A DNA stretch of 64,000 nucleotides from Candidatus Brocadiaceae bacterium (GTDB taxonomy: Bacteria; Planctomycetota; Brocadiia; SM23-32): positions 1 through 64,000 of the forward strand of contig JAAYEJ010000026.1 of assembly GCA_012728835.1 (NCBI GenBank). Reading direction: 5' to 3'. Shown here piece after piece: positions 24,750 through 34,455 of the stretch. Below the pieces are notes generated by a model, which was given only the letters and a program-made list of their open reading frames with translations, had not been told where the DNA came from and ran no database searches. A program made the translations under genes and the position numbers. Each line of letters starts with the position of its first letter. Within the stretch, counting starts at the first letter, position 1.

Positions 24750-25862
24750 TCAATCGTCCAGCGTGCCCGGCCGAAGGCCTGTGGGCAGCGGCGCCGGGCG
24801 CTCGCACGTGCTCTCGATCTCGACGTGCCGGCCGGTCTCGGAGGCCTCCAGGAATGCCTGCATGACGTCCAGCACGTGGAAGGCCAGGTCACCGTTGGCC
24901 CGGTGGGCGCGGCCCGAACGGATAGCGGCGGCCATGTCGGCCACACCGAGGCCGCGGCTGTTCTCGTCGTAGGTGTGCGTGAGCGGCACGTCCTGCCAAT
25001 CCTCCGCGTCCGGACGCCAGAGGCCGACCGGGCCGCCGAACCCGTTGGGATCGGGCACCGTGAGCGTGCCCTCGGAGCCGAACACCTGGATGCGCGGCAC
25101 GCGTGCCGCGTAGACGTCGAAGCTCGTGATGATCGTGCCCACGGCGCCGCACTCGAAGTCGATCGAGCCGGCGATGTGCGTCGGCGTGTTGACCCTGATG
25201 ATCTCGCCGCGGTGCGGCTCGCTGCCGATCGTGCGCTCGGGGAAGGAGATCTGCGTCGAACTCGTCACCCGGCGGACCGGGCCGATCAGGTTGACGAGGG
25301 CGGTCAAGTAGTAGGGGCCCATGTCGAACATGGGACCGCCGCCGGGTTGGTAGTAGAAGTCCGGGTCGGGGTGCCAGCTCTCGTGCCCGTGGTTCATCAT
25401 GAAGGCGATGGCGGCGACGGGGCGGCCGATGCGGCCCTCGTCGATCAGCTTGCGGCACGTCTGGATGCCGGCGCCGAGGAACGTGTCCGGCGCGCAGCCC
25501 ACGCGCACGCCGGCCTCCCGCGCGGCGGCAACCACGCGCGCCCCGTCCTCACGGGTCGTCGCCTGGGGCTTCTCCGTGTAGACGTGCTTGCCCGCGTCGA
25601 TGGCGGCCATCTGGACCGGCACGTGCGTCGCGGGTGTCGTCAGGTTCACGACGATGTCCACGTCCGGGTCCGCCACCAGTTCCTCGGCCGTGCAGACGCG
25701 CGGCACGCCGAACTCCTCGGCCCTCGCCGCGGACCGCTCCGGGATGATGTCCGCGCACGCGACCACCTCGATGGCCTCGAAGAGCTGCTGCGCGTTCTGC
25801 ATGTAGATGCCGCTGATGTTGCCGCATCCGACGATGCCCAGCCTGGTCTTCCGCTCCGCCAT
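24750..25862 (-). CDS. Gfo/Idh/MocA family oxidoreductase, copy 2 of a tandem pair
   Basis: 370 residues, the same length as the copy at 23357-24469. [13 protein letters not shown] gives the NAD(P) fold and YTEKPQAT the catalytic Lys segment; the C-terminal domain has [23 protein letters not shown] precedes the ATG at 25862. Differences from copy 1 cluster at residues 75-102 ([14 protein letters not shown]) and around MMNHGHESW. These regions line the cofactor and substrate pocket in the family, so the two copies may have diverged in specificity (inference). No sugar-binding or transport gene is adjacent. Confidence 0.88.
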   Translation of the reverse strand: MAERKTRLGIVGCGNISGIYMQNAQQLFEAIEVVACADIIPERSAARAEEFGVPRVCTAEELVADPDVDIVVNLTTPATHVPVQMAAIDAGKHVYTEKPQATTREDGARVVAAAREAGVRVGCAPDTFLGAGIQTCRKLIDEGRIGRPVAAIAFMMNHGHESWHPDPDFYYQPGGGPMFDMGPYYLTALVNLIGPVRRVTSSTQISFPERTIGSEPHRGEIIRVNTPTHIAGSIDFECGAVGTIITSFDVYAARVPRIQVFGSEGTLTVPDPNGFGGPVGLWRPDAEDWQDVPLTHTYDENSRGLGVADMAAAIRSGRAHRANGDLAFHVLDVMQAFLEASETGRHVEIESTCERPAPLPTGLRPGTLDD

Positions 25863-25944
25863 GTCGTCTCCTTCGCTCAATCGGGCTCCGAGCCGCCAGG
25901 GGATGATATCGGCCGGCCGGGGCGGCAGCAACGTCCGCCGCGGA

Positions 25945-26598
25945 TCAGACGCCCCGGTCGCGACCGGGCCAGAGCAGCTTGTGGAGTTGCACCTGCAGCC
26001 GCACCTCCAGGCCGGCTTTCAGGATCCACGCAGCCAGGTCGCGCGGCTCCAGCCGCCCCTGCACGGCCGAGAACAGGACCTGCGGGCCGTGCTCCAGTCC
26101 GTGCCCGCGCACGAAGTCCACGGCCCAGTCGAAGTCCGCCCGGTCCGCCAGCACGAACTTCGCCTCGTCCACCGCACGCAGGGCGGCCACGTTGTCGGCC
26201 CGCGTCGTGCCGCATTCGCCGCTGCCGGGGCACTTGACGTCCATGATGCGCACCACGCCGGCGGGCACGGCCGACATGTCCAGCGAACCGTTCGTCTCCA
26301 GCAGGACGGTCCGGCCGGCCGCCAGAAGCGCCGTCGAGAGCGCCCCGACCGCCTCCGCCTGCAGAAGCGGCTCGCCCCCCGTGATGCACACCAGCCGCGT
26401 GCCGAGGGCCAGCACGGCGTCCCGCACCCGGGCAAGGGGCGTCGGCTCGCCGGGGCCGGTGCGCGCATACTCCGTGTCGCACCACGCGCAGTGCAGGTTG
26501 CAGCCCGCCGTGCGGACGAAGGTGCAGGGCAGGCCGGCGCGCGTGGTCTCCCCCTGAATGCTCCGGAAGACCTCGCAGACGGCCAGTTCGCGTTCCAT
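25945..26598 (-). CDS. queE: 7-carboxy-7-deazaguanine synthase
   Basis: 217 residues. A radical-SAM enzyme of queuosine biosynthesis that contracts 6-carboxytetrahydropterin to CDG. The N-terminus [20 protein letters not shown] is the QueE signature, with the cluster motif CNLHCAWC at about residues 33-40. [10 protein letters not shown] is the GGEP SAM motif, and DVKCPGSGE is the conserved substrate-binding segment. It starts 3 bases after the stop of the AddB-like nuclease gene, so the two are probably cotranscribed. No other queuosine gene is in the window. Confidence 0.93.
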   Translation of the reverse strand: MERELAVCEVFRSIQGETTRAGLPCTFVRTAGCNLHCAWCDTEYARTGPGEPTPLARVRDAVLALGTRLVCITGGEPLLQAEAVGALSTALLAAGRTVLLETNGSLDMSAVPAGVVRIMDVKCPGSGECGTTRADNVAALRAVDEAKFVLADRADFDWAVDFVRGHGLEHGPQVLFSAVQGRLEPRDLAAWILKAGLEVRLQVQLHKLLWPGRDRGV

Positions 26599-26601
26599 GG
26601 G

Positions 26602-29600
26602 TCAGTGGTCGGCTCGCAGGTCCTGCAGACGCTGAGCTGCCGGGTCGGCCGCCTTCATCTGCGCCAGGAAGCCCCGGGCGGCCCCGCAGACCGCGCGGAA
26701 CGAGCAGTACCGTTCGCAGTGGCTGCCGGCCGACTGCGCCGGCAGCGGGCAGAAGTCGCCCGCCGCGATCCCCTGCAGGATGCCGCCGACCACACGCCGG
26801 AAGTCCTCCAGCCGCTCCTCCAGTTCGCGCCGCGTGAACTGCGGCACGTCCTTCGGCACGTCCACCAGGAGATAGCGGGCGCTGCCGTCCGTCACATCCA
26901 TCATCCGGCAGGCCGCCAGAAGGTAGATGGGCAACTGCAGTTGCGTGCCGCCGGCCAGGTCGCGGCCCTTCAGGGCGGCCCCCTTCCCCGTCTTGTAGTC
27001 CACGATGGCGATGGCCCCGTCCGGCAGGGCGTCGATCCGGTCGATGCGCCCGCGGAAGGCGACGTCTCCACCGCCGCCCAGGCTCAGCGTGTAGCCCGGC
27101 TCGCCGCCCATGCCGAAGTCGCACTCGAACCGCACCGGGGTCGCCTCCGCGTGCGCACTGCGCTCATGCCGCAGCATCCGGCGAAGCCGCCGCACCGTCC
27201 GCGCCCGTTCCGCCTCCCAGGTCAGCGGGTGGTTCTCGGCGTGCACGCGGCCGCAGTCGTCCATCCGTTCCAGGGCGTGCTCGACGGCGGCGGCGACGTC
27301 GTCATCGCTCAGGCGTCCCAGGGCACGGCCCTGCAGCCGTTCCTGGTAGAGGCCCCGCAGCACCTCGTGCAGAAGCGAGCCGCGCTCCAGGGCGGGCAGC
27401 TCCAGTTCGTCCGGCGGCGCCTCCACCTCCTCAACGCCGAGCACGTAGCGGAGGAAGTACTCGAAGGGACACCGTGCGTACGTCTCAAACCGGCTGGGGC
27501 TGACGGCGCCGGCGAAACGACCGTGCGTCTCGCGCAGGCACGCCCGCACGTCCGGCGCCTCCAGGCGACCGTCGCAGGGCCCGAACAGCGGCCGCCCCCA
27601 GCGCCCGTGTTCCAGGGCCACGGCCCGCGCAAAGTGCCTGTTCACGGCCGCCAGGTAGCCGGTGCGCAGCCCGGCCCCGTCCGGAGCTTCGAAGACGGCG
27701 GCGTCATACTCCACTTCGTCCACGGCGTAGGCCGGCTCGGCTCCCCCGTGCAACCGCCGCTCCCGCGACACCCTGTGCACGAGCCCCGAGGGGCGCCCCT
27801 CCTGCACCTCGGATGCAGGCACGGCCGCCCCGACGACGGCCGAGCACGCCTCGAGCAGGAACCGCGACGGCATCCGCATGCGCCCCGCCCCCTGATCCAG
27901 CCGCGAGTGCGCCAGCACCAGCGCGCGCCGGGCGGACGCCGCCGCGATGCGGAAGAGGCAGCGCTCCTCGTCCGGACGGCGCCGCTGCCGGGGCAGTGCG
28001 CCGCAGCCGCAACGGCCCGCCACCTCGTTGAGCGCCTCCCGGTCCGATTCGGTCAGCAGGGGCTGGGGCGACGGGGAACGGGGGAAGTTGCCCTCGTCGA
28101 GCGCCGGGATGACCACCAGGTCGAATGACACGCCGCGTGCGTCCATGATGGGGGCCACCGCAACGGGGGTGTGCTGGAAGCGTCCGTGCCGCAGCCGCTG
28201 CCGGCCCAGCCGCCTCTGGAGCATGGCGCGGACCCGCCCCGGGTCGGCGGGCACGCCGGCCACGTCCAGGCCGGCCATGCCCCGGATCACCTCGCGCACG
28301 GGCCCGGTCCCCGCATCGTCCGACGGCGCATAGCGGCCTGTCAGGCCCTCCATGATGCCGGCGGCCTCCGCCCACGTGCGCACGGTCCGCAGGGGCTCGA
28401 TCGCCTGGAACAGCGCCTCCAGGAAGCCCGCCGCCGTGGTGCACAGCGTGGACTCGCGGCCCGACGCGTCCCCGCCCGCGTCGTCGCCGCCGGCGTCGTC
28501 GCCGCCGGCGCCCGCCCGGCCTGCCAGGTCGGCCGCCCGCGTGCGCAGCCGCTCCATCCAGTGCACCCGGCCGCGCACCACGCCGGCCTGGCGCGCCACG
28601 CGGTCCACCGCGCTGGGGGACAGCCCCGCCGGCCAGTCGACGTCCACCAGGCTCAGGAAGTCCACGACGTCCGCACGCTCCGCCTCGCCCATGGCCAGGT
28701 CCAGGAGGGCCGCGGCGATGCGGCCGGCCGGCGTCTCGTCCAGCGCGATGCCTTCGCGCTGGTAGTGGCGCACTCCCGCGCACGCGAACGCCTCGGTCAG
28801 CAGACGGCCGACGTCTTCGCCGCCGCGCAACAGGACGCCGACGCTCGGCGGCGGCCCCCCCTCGGCGTCGGCCGCGCGCAGCACCTCGCGCACCACCTCC
28901 GCCGCCTCGGCCTCGGCGCCCGGGCAGTTGAGCACGCGCACCGATCCGTCCGGCGCCGGCGGCTCCGGCCCGTCGGAGGCCGGGGGGTGCGCCTGGAAGA
29001 GGCCCTCGGTCAGCCGGCGCAGGTTGCCCTGCGGCCCGCGCGCCGGCAGGCAGTCGACGCGCTCCACGCCCAGCAGGTCGCACAGCCATGAGACCGTCGG
29101 CGCAGCGTACTCGTACCCCGGCGCCGGCTCACCCTCGCATTCGACCCAGAGCACGAACAGCCGGCGGACCTCCGCGACCTCCGCCAGCCGCCGCACGAGC
29201 AACCGTTGCGCGGGGTTCAGGTCGTAGAAGCCGTAGATGCACAGGACGCCCGGCCAGGCGGGCGGCGCGCCGGGCGCCCGCCCGGCCAGGGGCACCAGAT
29301 CGGCCTCTTCGAACAGGCCGGCGCCCTCCTTCCAGTCGCGAAGCGCACCCCAGATGCGCGCCAGCTCCTGCAGACGGCGCGGCGCCCCCGGGTCGTCGGC
29401 GTGGTTGCCCTCGGCCGCCGCCCGTGCAAGCGCCTCGGGGGCCCAGAGACACTCCTCCAGGGTCCGGATGGCGCTCTCGACGGCGGACGCGCCGTTGGGA
29501 AACCGGGACAACTCGTGAAAGTACGACCCGGCCGGCACGGCGTCCAGTTGGCGCTTGAGGAACAGCTCCGCGGCGCCCGCCGGCAACGGGCGTGCGCCCC

Positions 29601-29841
29601 GCCGGGCCAGCGCCGGCAGAGCCAGGCGCCGGGCGGCGTCCTGCAGCGTCAGGAACTCCACGCCGGCGAGGCCGCCCAGGCGGTGCGCGGCCAGCCGCCT
29701 CAGGTGCAGGCCCAGCAGGTTGGTGGGCACGAGCACCCAGACCGTCCCCGGCGGTCGGCCCGCCGTCTCCCCCAGGCATTGGACGAACGCCGCCTCCAGA
29801 TCGGCAAACGTCGCGGCTCCGATGGCCGTGGAATCCTTCAC
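26602..29841 (-). CDS. AddB-like PD-(D/E)XK nuclease with Fe-S cluster cysteines
   Basis: 1079 residues from a GTG at 29841 (GGGAGC site 6 bases upstream). The frame continues to an ATG at 29928 but through Arg/Pro-rich, unlikely sequence. The N-terminal half resembles the helicase fold of AddB/RexB but lacks a Walker A GxGKT. The C-terminal nuclease has RGRIDRIDALPD and IVDYKTGKG (catalytic Asp and Lys). ARCPFEYFLRY plus CERYCSFRAVC near the C-terminus supply the four cysteines of the AddB/Cas4-type 4Fe-4S cluster. A low-complexity GGDDAGGDDAGGDASG run sits mid-protein. It probably acts in double-strand break processing; no addA is in the window. Confidence 0.82.
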   Translation of the reverse strand: MKDSTAIGAATFADLEAAFVQCLGETAGRPPGTVWVLVPTNLLGLHLRRLAAHRLGGLAGVEFLTLQDAARRLALPALARRGARPLPAGAAELFLKRQLDAVPAGSYFHELSRFPNGASAVESAIRTLEECLWAPEALARAAAEGNHADDPGAPRRLQELARIWGALRDWKEGAGLFEEADLVPLAGRAPGAPPAWPGVLCIYGFYDLNPAQRLLVRRLAEVAEVRRLFVLWVECEGEPAPGYEYAAPTVSWLCDLLGVERVDCLPARGPQGNLRRLTEGLFQAHPPASDGPEPPAPDGSVRVLNCPGAEAEAAEVVREVLRAADAEGGPPPSVGVLLRGGEDVGRLLTEAFACAGVRHYQREGIALDETPAGRIAAALLDLAMGEAERADVVDFLSLVDVDWPAGLSPSAVDRVARQAGVVRGRVHWMERLRTRAADLAGRAGAGGDDAGGDDAGGDASGRESTLCTTAAGFLEALFQAIEPLRTVRTWAEAAGIMEGLTGRYAPSDDAGTGPVREVIRGMAGLDVAGVPADPGRVRAMLQRRLGRQRLRHGRFQHTPVAVAPIMDARGVSFDLVVIPALDEGNFPRSPSPQPLLTESDREALNEVAGRCGCGALPRQRRRPDEERCLFRIAAASARRALVLAHSRLDQGAGRMRMPSRFLLEACSAVVGAAVPASEVQEGRPSGLVHRVSRERRLHGGAEPAYAVDEVEYDAAVFEAPDGAGLRTGYLAAVNRHFARAVALEHGRWGRPLFGPCDGRLEAPDVRACLRETHGRFAGAVSPSRFETYARCPFEYFLRYVLGVEEVEAPPDELELPALERGSLLHEVLRGLYQERLQGRALGRLSDDDVAAAVEHALERMDDCGRVHAENHPLTWEAERARTVRRLRRMLRHERSAHAEATPVRFECDFGMGGEPGYTLSLGGGGDVAFRGRIDRIDALPDGAIAIVDYKTGKGAALKGRDLAGGTQLQLPIYLLAACRMMDVTDGSARYLLVDVPKDVPQFTRRELEERLEDFRRVVGGILQGIAAGDFCPLPAQSAGSHCERYCSFRAVCGAARGFLAQMKAADPAAQRLQDLRADH

Positions 29842-30033
29842 GCGCAGCTCCCGCTGAAGCGGCCGTATTGTCGCAGGTTCGGCGCCGCGCGTCCAAGGGA
29901 CGCCCCGCGGCGGTCCGGCTGCCGGCACGGCCGGGGGAATGGCCGGCGGGGCAGCGGTCTGCTAATATGGGGAGAGGCGGCGGCCGGGCCCGGGCCGCCG
30001 GGGTGACTCCGTGCGAGAGGTGGGGGAACCGAT

Positions 30034-31866
30034 ATGCCGCCCGTGCTGCGAACGCTGCTCTGCGTGCTGATCGCCTCTGCGCTGTCGGGGGCGTCCGTCT
30101 CCGCCGGCGGGGCCGGCTTCGGAATCGGCGTCGAGGGCCTTCCGGGCGGGCCCGTGCGTGCGGCCCCCCGGGATGCGGCGACCGTGACGGCCTCGGAGCC
30201 GGCGGCCGTGCGCCCCGGTTCGTGGACGTCGGTGCCCGTTCGCGTCGACTGCCCGCCGGACTACTACGCCTGGCACGACTCCTTCCGCGCGACTCTGGGC
30301 GATGGGCCGGACGGGTTGACGGTGACGGGCCTGGCCCTGCCGCCGGCGAAGGAGAAGTACGACGAGACGCTCGAGCGGACGGTGGCCTACCTGGACGGCG
30401 CGTTCGAGGTCGGCGTGGGGCTGCGCGTGCCGGATGGGGCGGCACCCGGCGAGTACCCCGTGAGGCTGACGCTCCGCTACACGCTGTGCGGGCCCGACCT
30501 GTGCCGCTTCGACCAGGCCGCCCTGCAGGTCACGCTCGTCGTGGATCCGGCCGCGGCGCCTGCGGCGGGTCCGGAGCCCCCCGGTTCGCCGCCGGAGGCG
30601 GCCGAGCTGGTTGCTGCGGCTGCGGGCGAGGATCCCTTTGCGGGGCACAGCCCGCTGGTCGTGGTCCTGCTGGCCTATCTGCTCGGCCTGGGGCTCACGC
30701 TGACGCCGTGCGTCTATCCCCTGATCCCGGTCACCATCGGGGTGGTGGGCGCCACGTCGGCCGGAGGCCGCGTGGGCGCACTCCTGCGGTCGCTCCTCTA
30801 CGTGCTGGGCATCAGCATAACCTACTCGGCAGTGGGGGTGGTGGCCGCGGCGGGCGGCGGCCTGTTCGGGCAGGTGGCGAACGGCCCGGCGGTCAGCATC
30901 GCGCTGGCCGTGGCGTTCGTGCTGCTGGCGGGGGGCATGTTCGACGTCTACACGATCGACCTGAGTTCGCAGCGCCTGCAGCGTCTGCAACTGGCGTTGC
31001 GCGGCAAGGCCGGGCTGGCCGGCGTGCTGGCCATCGGCATGCTCTCCGGGGCGGCCGCAACGGCGTGCATCGCGCCGGTCATCGTTGCGGCGCTGGGCTA
31101 CGTGGCGACCAGCGGCAGCCTGCTGCTGGGTTGGACGGTCTTCTTCGCGATGGCCTGGGGGATGGGCACGCCGCTGGTGCTGGTGGGCACGTTCGCGGGG
31201 CTGGCGCAGTCGCTGCCGAAGTCCGGGCAGTGGATGGTGACGGTGAAGCACGCGCTCGGCGGCCTGCTGCTGGCGTGCGCGGTGTGGTTCGTGATGAAGA
31301 GCCGGCTGCTGCCCGCTCTGTGGGCGCAGATGCTGCTCGGGGGGGGCCTGCTCGTCGGCAGCGTGTTCGTCGGCGCGTTCGACTCCCTGGCCCCCGATGC
31401 CGGCCGGCGCCTGCGTCTGCGGAAGGCGGTCGGCCTGCTTCTTCTGGCGGGCGCCGTCATGGCGTTCGTGCAGCCGGTGTGGACGCGCGCGCTTCCGGGC
31501 GCGGCGCCGGCGGGTCAGGAGCGGGGGGTGGACTGGCTGGAGTCCGAGGAGGAGGCCCTGGCCCTGGCCGCAGCGGAGGGCCGGCCGGTCCTGCTGGACT
31601 TCTGGTCCGAGACCTGCGCGCCCTGCCTGCGCATGTTCCGGACGACGTTCGTCGATCCGCGCGTCGTGGCCGAGTCGCGCCGCTTCGTCTGCGCGAAGAT
31701 CGACGTGGACGCCCTCAGTGAGGAGCAGACTCGGCGCATGCGGGAGGCGTACAACCTGCGGGGCGTCCCCACGATCGTCCTCATCGACACGGAGGGACAC
31801 GCGGACGTTGTGACGCGGGAGGTGAACGCCGACGACATGCTGGACCGGATGCGCGCCACGCGCTGA
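30034..31866 (+). CDS. dsbD: Thiol:disulfide interchange protein DsbD
   Basis: 610 residues. Signal peptide (about 1-24), then an extracytoplasmic DsbD-alpha-like domain (about 40-175, with CGPDLCRFDQAAL). Eight or so membrane helices follow (about 208-480), including LTLTPCVYPLIPVTIGVVG and the partner Cys in AATACIAPVI. A C-terminal thioredoxin domain carries the active site SETCAPCLRMF near residue 530. DsbD moves electrons from cytoplasmic thioredoxin to periplasmic thiol proteins. GGTGGGGGAA is the likely ribosome binding site. It converges on the ankyrin gene 18 bases downstream and has no Dsb partner nearby. Confidence 0.92.
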   Translation: MPPVLRTLLCVLIASALSGASVSAGGAGFGIGVEGLPGGPVRAAPRDAATVTASEPAAVRPGSWTSVPVRVDCPPDYYAWHDSFRATLGDGPDGLTVTGLALPPAKEKYDETLERTVAYLDGAFEVGVGLRVPDGAAPGEYPVRLTLRYTLCGPDLCRFDQAALQVTLVVDPAAAPAAGPEPPGSPPEAAELVAAAAGEDPFAGHSPLVVVLLAYLLGLGLTLTPCVYPLIPVTIGVVGATSAGGRVGALLRSLLYVLGISITYSAVGVVAAAGGGLFGQVANGPAVSIALAVAFVLLAGGMFDVYTIDLSSQRLQRLQLALRGKAGLAGVLAIGMLSGAAATACIAPVIVAALGYVATSGSLLLGWTVFFAMAWGMGTPLVLVGTFAGLAQSLPKSGQWMVTVKHALGGLLLACAVWFVMKSRLLPALWAQMLLGGGLLVGSVFVGAFDSLAPDAGRRLRLRKAVGLLLLAGAVMAFVQPVWTRALPGAAPAGQERGVDWLESEEEALALAAAEGRPVLLDFWSETCAPCLRMFRTTFVDPRVVAESRRFVCAKIDVDALSEEQTRRMREAYNLRGVPTIVLIDTEGHADVVTREVNADDMLDRMRATR

Positions 31867-31884
31867 GCCGGGCCGGGTGGCTGC

Positions 31885-32301
31885 TCAGACGGCGGCAGCG
31901 AGGGGGCATTCGGCATACTTCTGTACCAGGCGGGCGAGCGGGTCGCGGTGCAGCAAGCGTGCGACGTGGGCGGGGCTGGAACCGGCGGTGTCGCGCGCGC
32001 CGGGGTCGGCGCCGTGTTGCAGGAGCAGCCGGACGATCTTCTCGTGGCCGGCCGCGCACGCGCCGTGCAGCGGGGTCCATCCGCTGGCGGTGCGTGCGCT
32101 GGGATCGGCTCCGCGGGACAGCAGCCGCTCGACCACCCGAGCGTTGCCGCTCTCGGCGGCCAGGTGGATGGCGGCGATGCCCCCGTCGGCACAGGCGTTG
32201 ACCTGTGCGCCCTTGGCGAGGAGCGCCTCGACGAAGTCCGAATGGCCCTGGGCGGCGGCCAGGTGCAGTGCGGCGGTCATTTCCGTTGTGGTCTTGTTCA
32301 T
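31885..32301 (-). CDS. Ankyrin repeat protein
   Basis: 138 residues with four ankyrin repeats covering nearly the whole chain (TAALHLAAAQGHSDFVEALL, AAIHLAAESGNARVVERLL, TPLHGACAAGHEKIVRLLL, then a degenerate SPAHVARLLHRD). No signal peptide. The ATG at 32301 is preferred over 32307 because GAGG lies 7 bases before it but only 1 base before the upstream ATG. Ankyrin repeats bind proteins; the partner is unknown. It follows the M48 protease gene on the same strand. Confidence 0.85.
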   Translation of the reverse strand: MNKTTTEMTAALHLAAAQGHSDFVEALLAKGAQVNACADGGIAAIHLAAESGNARVVERLLSRGADPSARTASGWTPLHGACAAGHEKIVRLLLQHGADPGARDTAGSSPAHVARLLHRDPLARLVQKYAECPLAAAV

Positions 32302-32344
32302 GTTCATACCTCGAGCGTGTATCGGGTTCTGAGGGGTTAAACGG

Positions 32345-32378
32345 CCGGACGGGAGGTAACCTGCGGTGATCCGTCCGG
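32345..32378 (-). other. Inverted repeat between the M48 protease and ankyrin genes
   Basis: Perfect 8-base arms CCGGACGG (32345-32352) and CCGTCCGG (32371-32378) around an 18-base loop, 7 bases after the M48 stop. No T-run follows on the minus strand. Confidence 0.35.
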
Positions 32379-32384
32379 GAATCC

Positions 32385-33800
32385 TCACGCGCGGTCTACG
32401 CGGATGGACCTTCCGCAGGACGGGCAGTCGACGTGCGAGCCCTGGAAGCTGGGGCTGAGGTTGATCGTGCGGTCGCACGGGCAGCGGAACGACTGCCACC
32501 GGCCGGGCCGGTAGGTGACGGCGGCCTCGGGGGCCTCGGAGGGTTGCGGCTCCCCGGCCAGTTCGCGTCCCAGTTCGTCGCGGAGCCCGGCGGCTCCGGC
32601 CAGCGCGGCGGCCGCCACGGGCACGGGGAGGCTCCGGCCGCACCGTGGGCAGTCGACCTCCCGGCTCTTGAAGCCCGGCGGCAGCTTGATCTTCAGGCCG
32701 CAGGCGCAGGTGAGGAAGAGCATGCCGGCCGCCCGGTGGAGCAGGTCGCCCGTCTCGCGGGCGCGGTCCACTTCATCCGGTTCGTGCTCGGTCGAGGGCC
32801 CGCGCGCGGCGAGCTGGTGGGACTCTGCGACGGTGCGCTCGCCGAGGATGCGGCCACCGTTGACCTTCTCGTACGCCGCCTCGTAGTCCGCGTAGGCGGC
32901 CCCGGACCCCATGGCGCGCAGGATCCGCACGCGGCTCTCCGTCGGCGGATGGGTGCTGAACAGGCTGCGCGCGGCGGCGCCCCGCAGGGGGTTGACCGTG
33001 AGCATGGGGGCGACGGCCCGGTTGACCGGTGCGGTGGCACGGGCCGAACCGGCGATCTTCTCCAGCGCCCGGGCGAGCCCCTCGGGATACCGGGTGAAGC
33101 GCGCGGCGCTGGCATCGGCCAGGTACTCGCGCCGGCGGGAGCATGCGAAGTAGAGCAGCCGCGCCAGGATGGGCGACAGGATGATGAACACCAGCGCGAT
33201 GATCATGACGACGGCCTGGCCCTGTCCGCCGCCGCGGCCGCGCGAGCGCCGTCGGTCCCCGCCGTAGAACATGCTGCGCAGGGCAACGTCGGACAGGAGG
33301 AGGATCGCCCCCATCATGACGCCGGCCAGGACCATGAACCGCGTGTCGTGGTTCTTGACATGGCCGATCTCGTGCGCGATGACGCCCTGGAGTTCATCGC
33401 GGTTCAGCGTTCTGAGCAGCCCGGCCGTGACCGCAACGGTCGCCTTCTTCTCCGTCCCCACGGCGAAGGCGTTGGGGGCGTCCATGTCCACGATGTAGAC
33501 GTCCGGCACTCCGGGCAGGCCGGCGGCGACGCTCATCTCTTCAACGATGTTGAAGAGGATCGGGTAGTCGTCGTGTTCGATCCGGCGGGCCTTCATGCTG
33601 CCGAGCATGACGTCCTTGCCGGCGCTCACGGCGATCATCCAGAGGACCATCCAGATGACGACGGCCGCGACGATGCCCAGGGAAGCCGCCTCGGGCGCCC
33701 AGATGAGCCCCAGGGCATAGCCGGCTCCGGCCAGCATGAGGCCCATCGAGGCGATCAGGAGGACGGACCGCTGCTTGTTGGCGCGTATGGCTTCCCACAT
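32385..33800 (-). CDS. M48 family metalloprotease (HtpX-like) with two C-terminal zinc ribbons
   Basis: 471 residues. Two N-terminal membrane helices (about 13-62), then a zinc metalloprotease core with the HExxH site VIAHEIGHVKNHD (about 140-150), two more helices (about 158-175 and 197-215) and the downstream Glu ligand region CSRRREYLADASA. The STHPPTESRVRIL segment is typical of HtpX. The unusual part is the tail after residue 360: two similar cysteine modules, LTCACGLKIKLPPGF with DCPRCGRSL, and FRCPCDRTINLSPSF with DCPSCGRSI. HtpX degrades damaged membrane proteins. It follows lemA, a common partner. Confidence 0.9.
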   Translation of the reverse strand: MWEAIRANKQRSVLLIASMGLMLAGAGYALGLIWAPEAASLGIVAAVVIWMVLWMIAVSAGKDVMLGSMKARRIEHDDYPILFNIVEEMSVAAGLPGVPDVYIVDMDAPNAFAVGTEKKATVAVTAGLLRTLNRDELQGVIAHEIGHVKNHDTRFMVLAGVMMGAILLLSDVALRSMFYGGDRRRSRGRGGGQGQAVVMIIALVFIILSPILARLLYFACSRRREYLADASAARFTRYPEGLARALEKIAGSARATAPVNRAVAPMLTVNPLRGAAARSLFSTHPPTESRVRILRAMGSGAAYADYEAAYEKVNGGRILGERTVAESHQLAARGPSTEHEPDEVDRARETGDLLHRAAGMLFLTCACGLKIKLPPGFKSREVDCPRCGRSLPVPVAAAALAGAAGLRDELGRELAGEPQPSEAPEAAVTYRPGRWQSFRCPCDRTINLSPSFQGSHVDCPSCGRSIRVDRA

Positions 33801-33869
33801 AGGCCCGGCACGTGTTGCAGGCAGGGCGGGGGCCGCCGGGAGAGGCGGCCCCGGGCCGAGGATCGATCG

Positions 33870-34436
33870 TCAGAACTGGACCTTCGGCACGGCCCTCTCG
33901 GCCTCGGATTCCAGCTCGAACAGGTCCTTGCGGGCGAAGTTGAACATCCCGGCCAGGATGTTCGCCGGGAAGCTCTGGATCCGGATGTTGTACTGCATCG
34001 TCTGGTCGTTGTAGAACTGCCGGGCGAACCCGATCTTGTTTTCGGTCGAGGCCAGCTCCTCCTGCAGGGCCAGGAAGTTCTGGTTGGCCTTCAGGTCGGG
34101 GTAGCGCTCGACGACGACGAAGAACTGGCTCAGGGCGCCGTTGAGGCCCTGTTCGGCCTGGGACGCCTCGCCCGGCCCGGCGGCCTGGGCGGCCAGGTTC
34201 CGCGCCTTGACCACCGCCTCGAGCGTGCCGCGCTCGTGGGTCATGTAGCCCTTGGCGGTCTCGATCAGGTTCGGGATCAGGTCGTGGCGGCGCTTCAGTT
34301 GCACGTCGATCTGCGCCCAGGCATTCTCGACCTGGTTGCGCAGCCGGATCAACCCGTTGTAGGTGCCGATGGCCCAGAGCACAACGAGAACGAGCAGGCC
34401 GCCGACTACAATCAAAGCGATCACCCCTCCGGTCAT
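33870..34436 (-). CDS. lemA: LemA family protein
   Basis: 188 residues. An N-terminal membrane helix (about 4-24) is followed by the LemA motif TYNGLIRLRNQVENAWAQID. KRRHDLIPNLIETAKGYMTHE and PDLKANQNFLALQEELASTE are both diagnostic of the family. The remainder is a helical bundle. GGAGAG lies 8 bases before the ATG. LemA proteins are often encoded beside HtpX-type proteases, as here; their exact role is unclear. Confidence 0.94.
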   Translation of the reverse strand: MTGGVIALIVVGGLLVLVVLWAIGTYNGLIRLRNQVENAWAQIDVQLKRRHDLIPNLIETAKGYMTHERGTLEAVVKARNLAAQAAGPGEASQAEQGLNGALSQFFVVVERYPDLKANQNFLALQEELASTENKIGFARQFYNDQTMQYNIRIQSFPANILAGMFNFARKDLFELESEAERAVPKVQF

Positions 34437-34455
34437 CGTAAGCTCTCCTTCCCTC

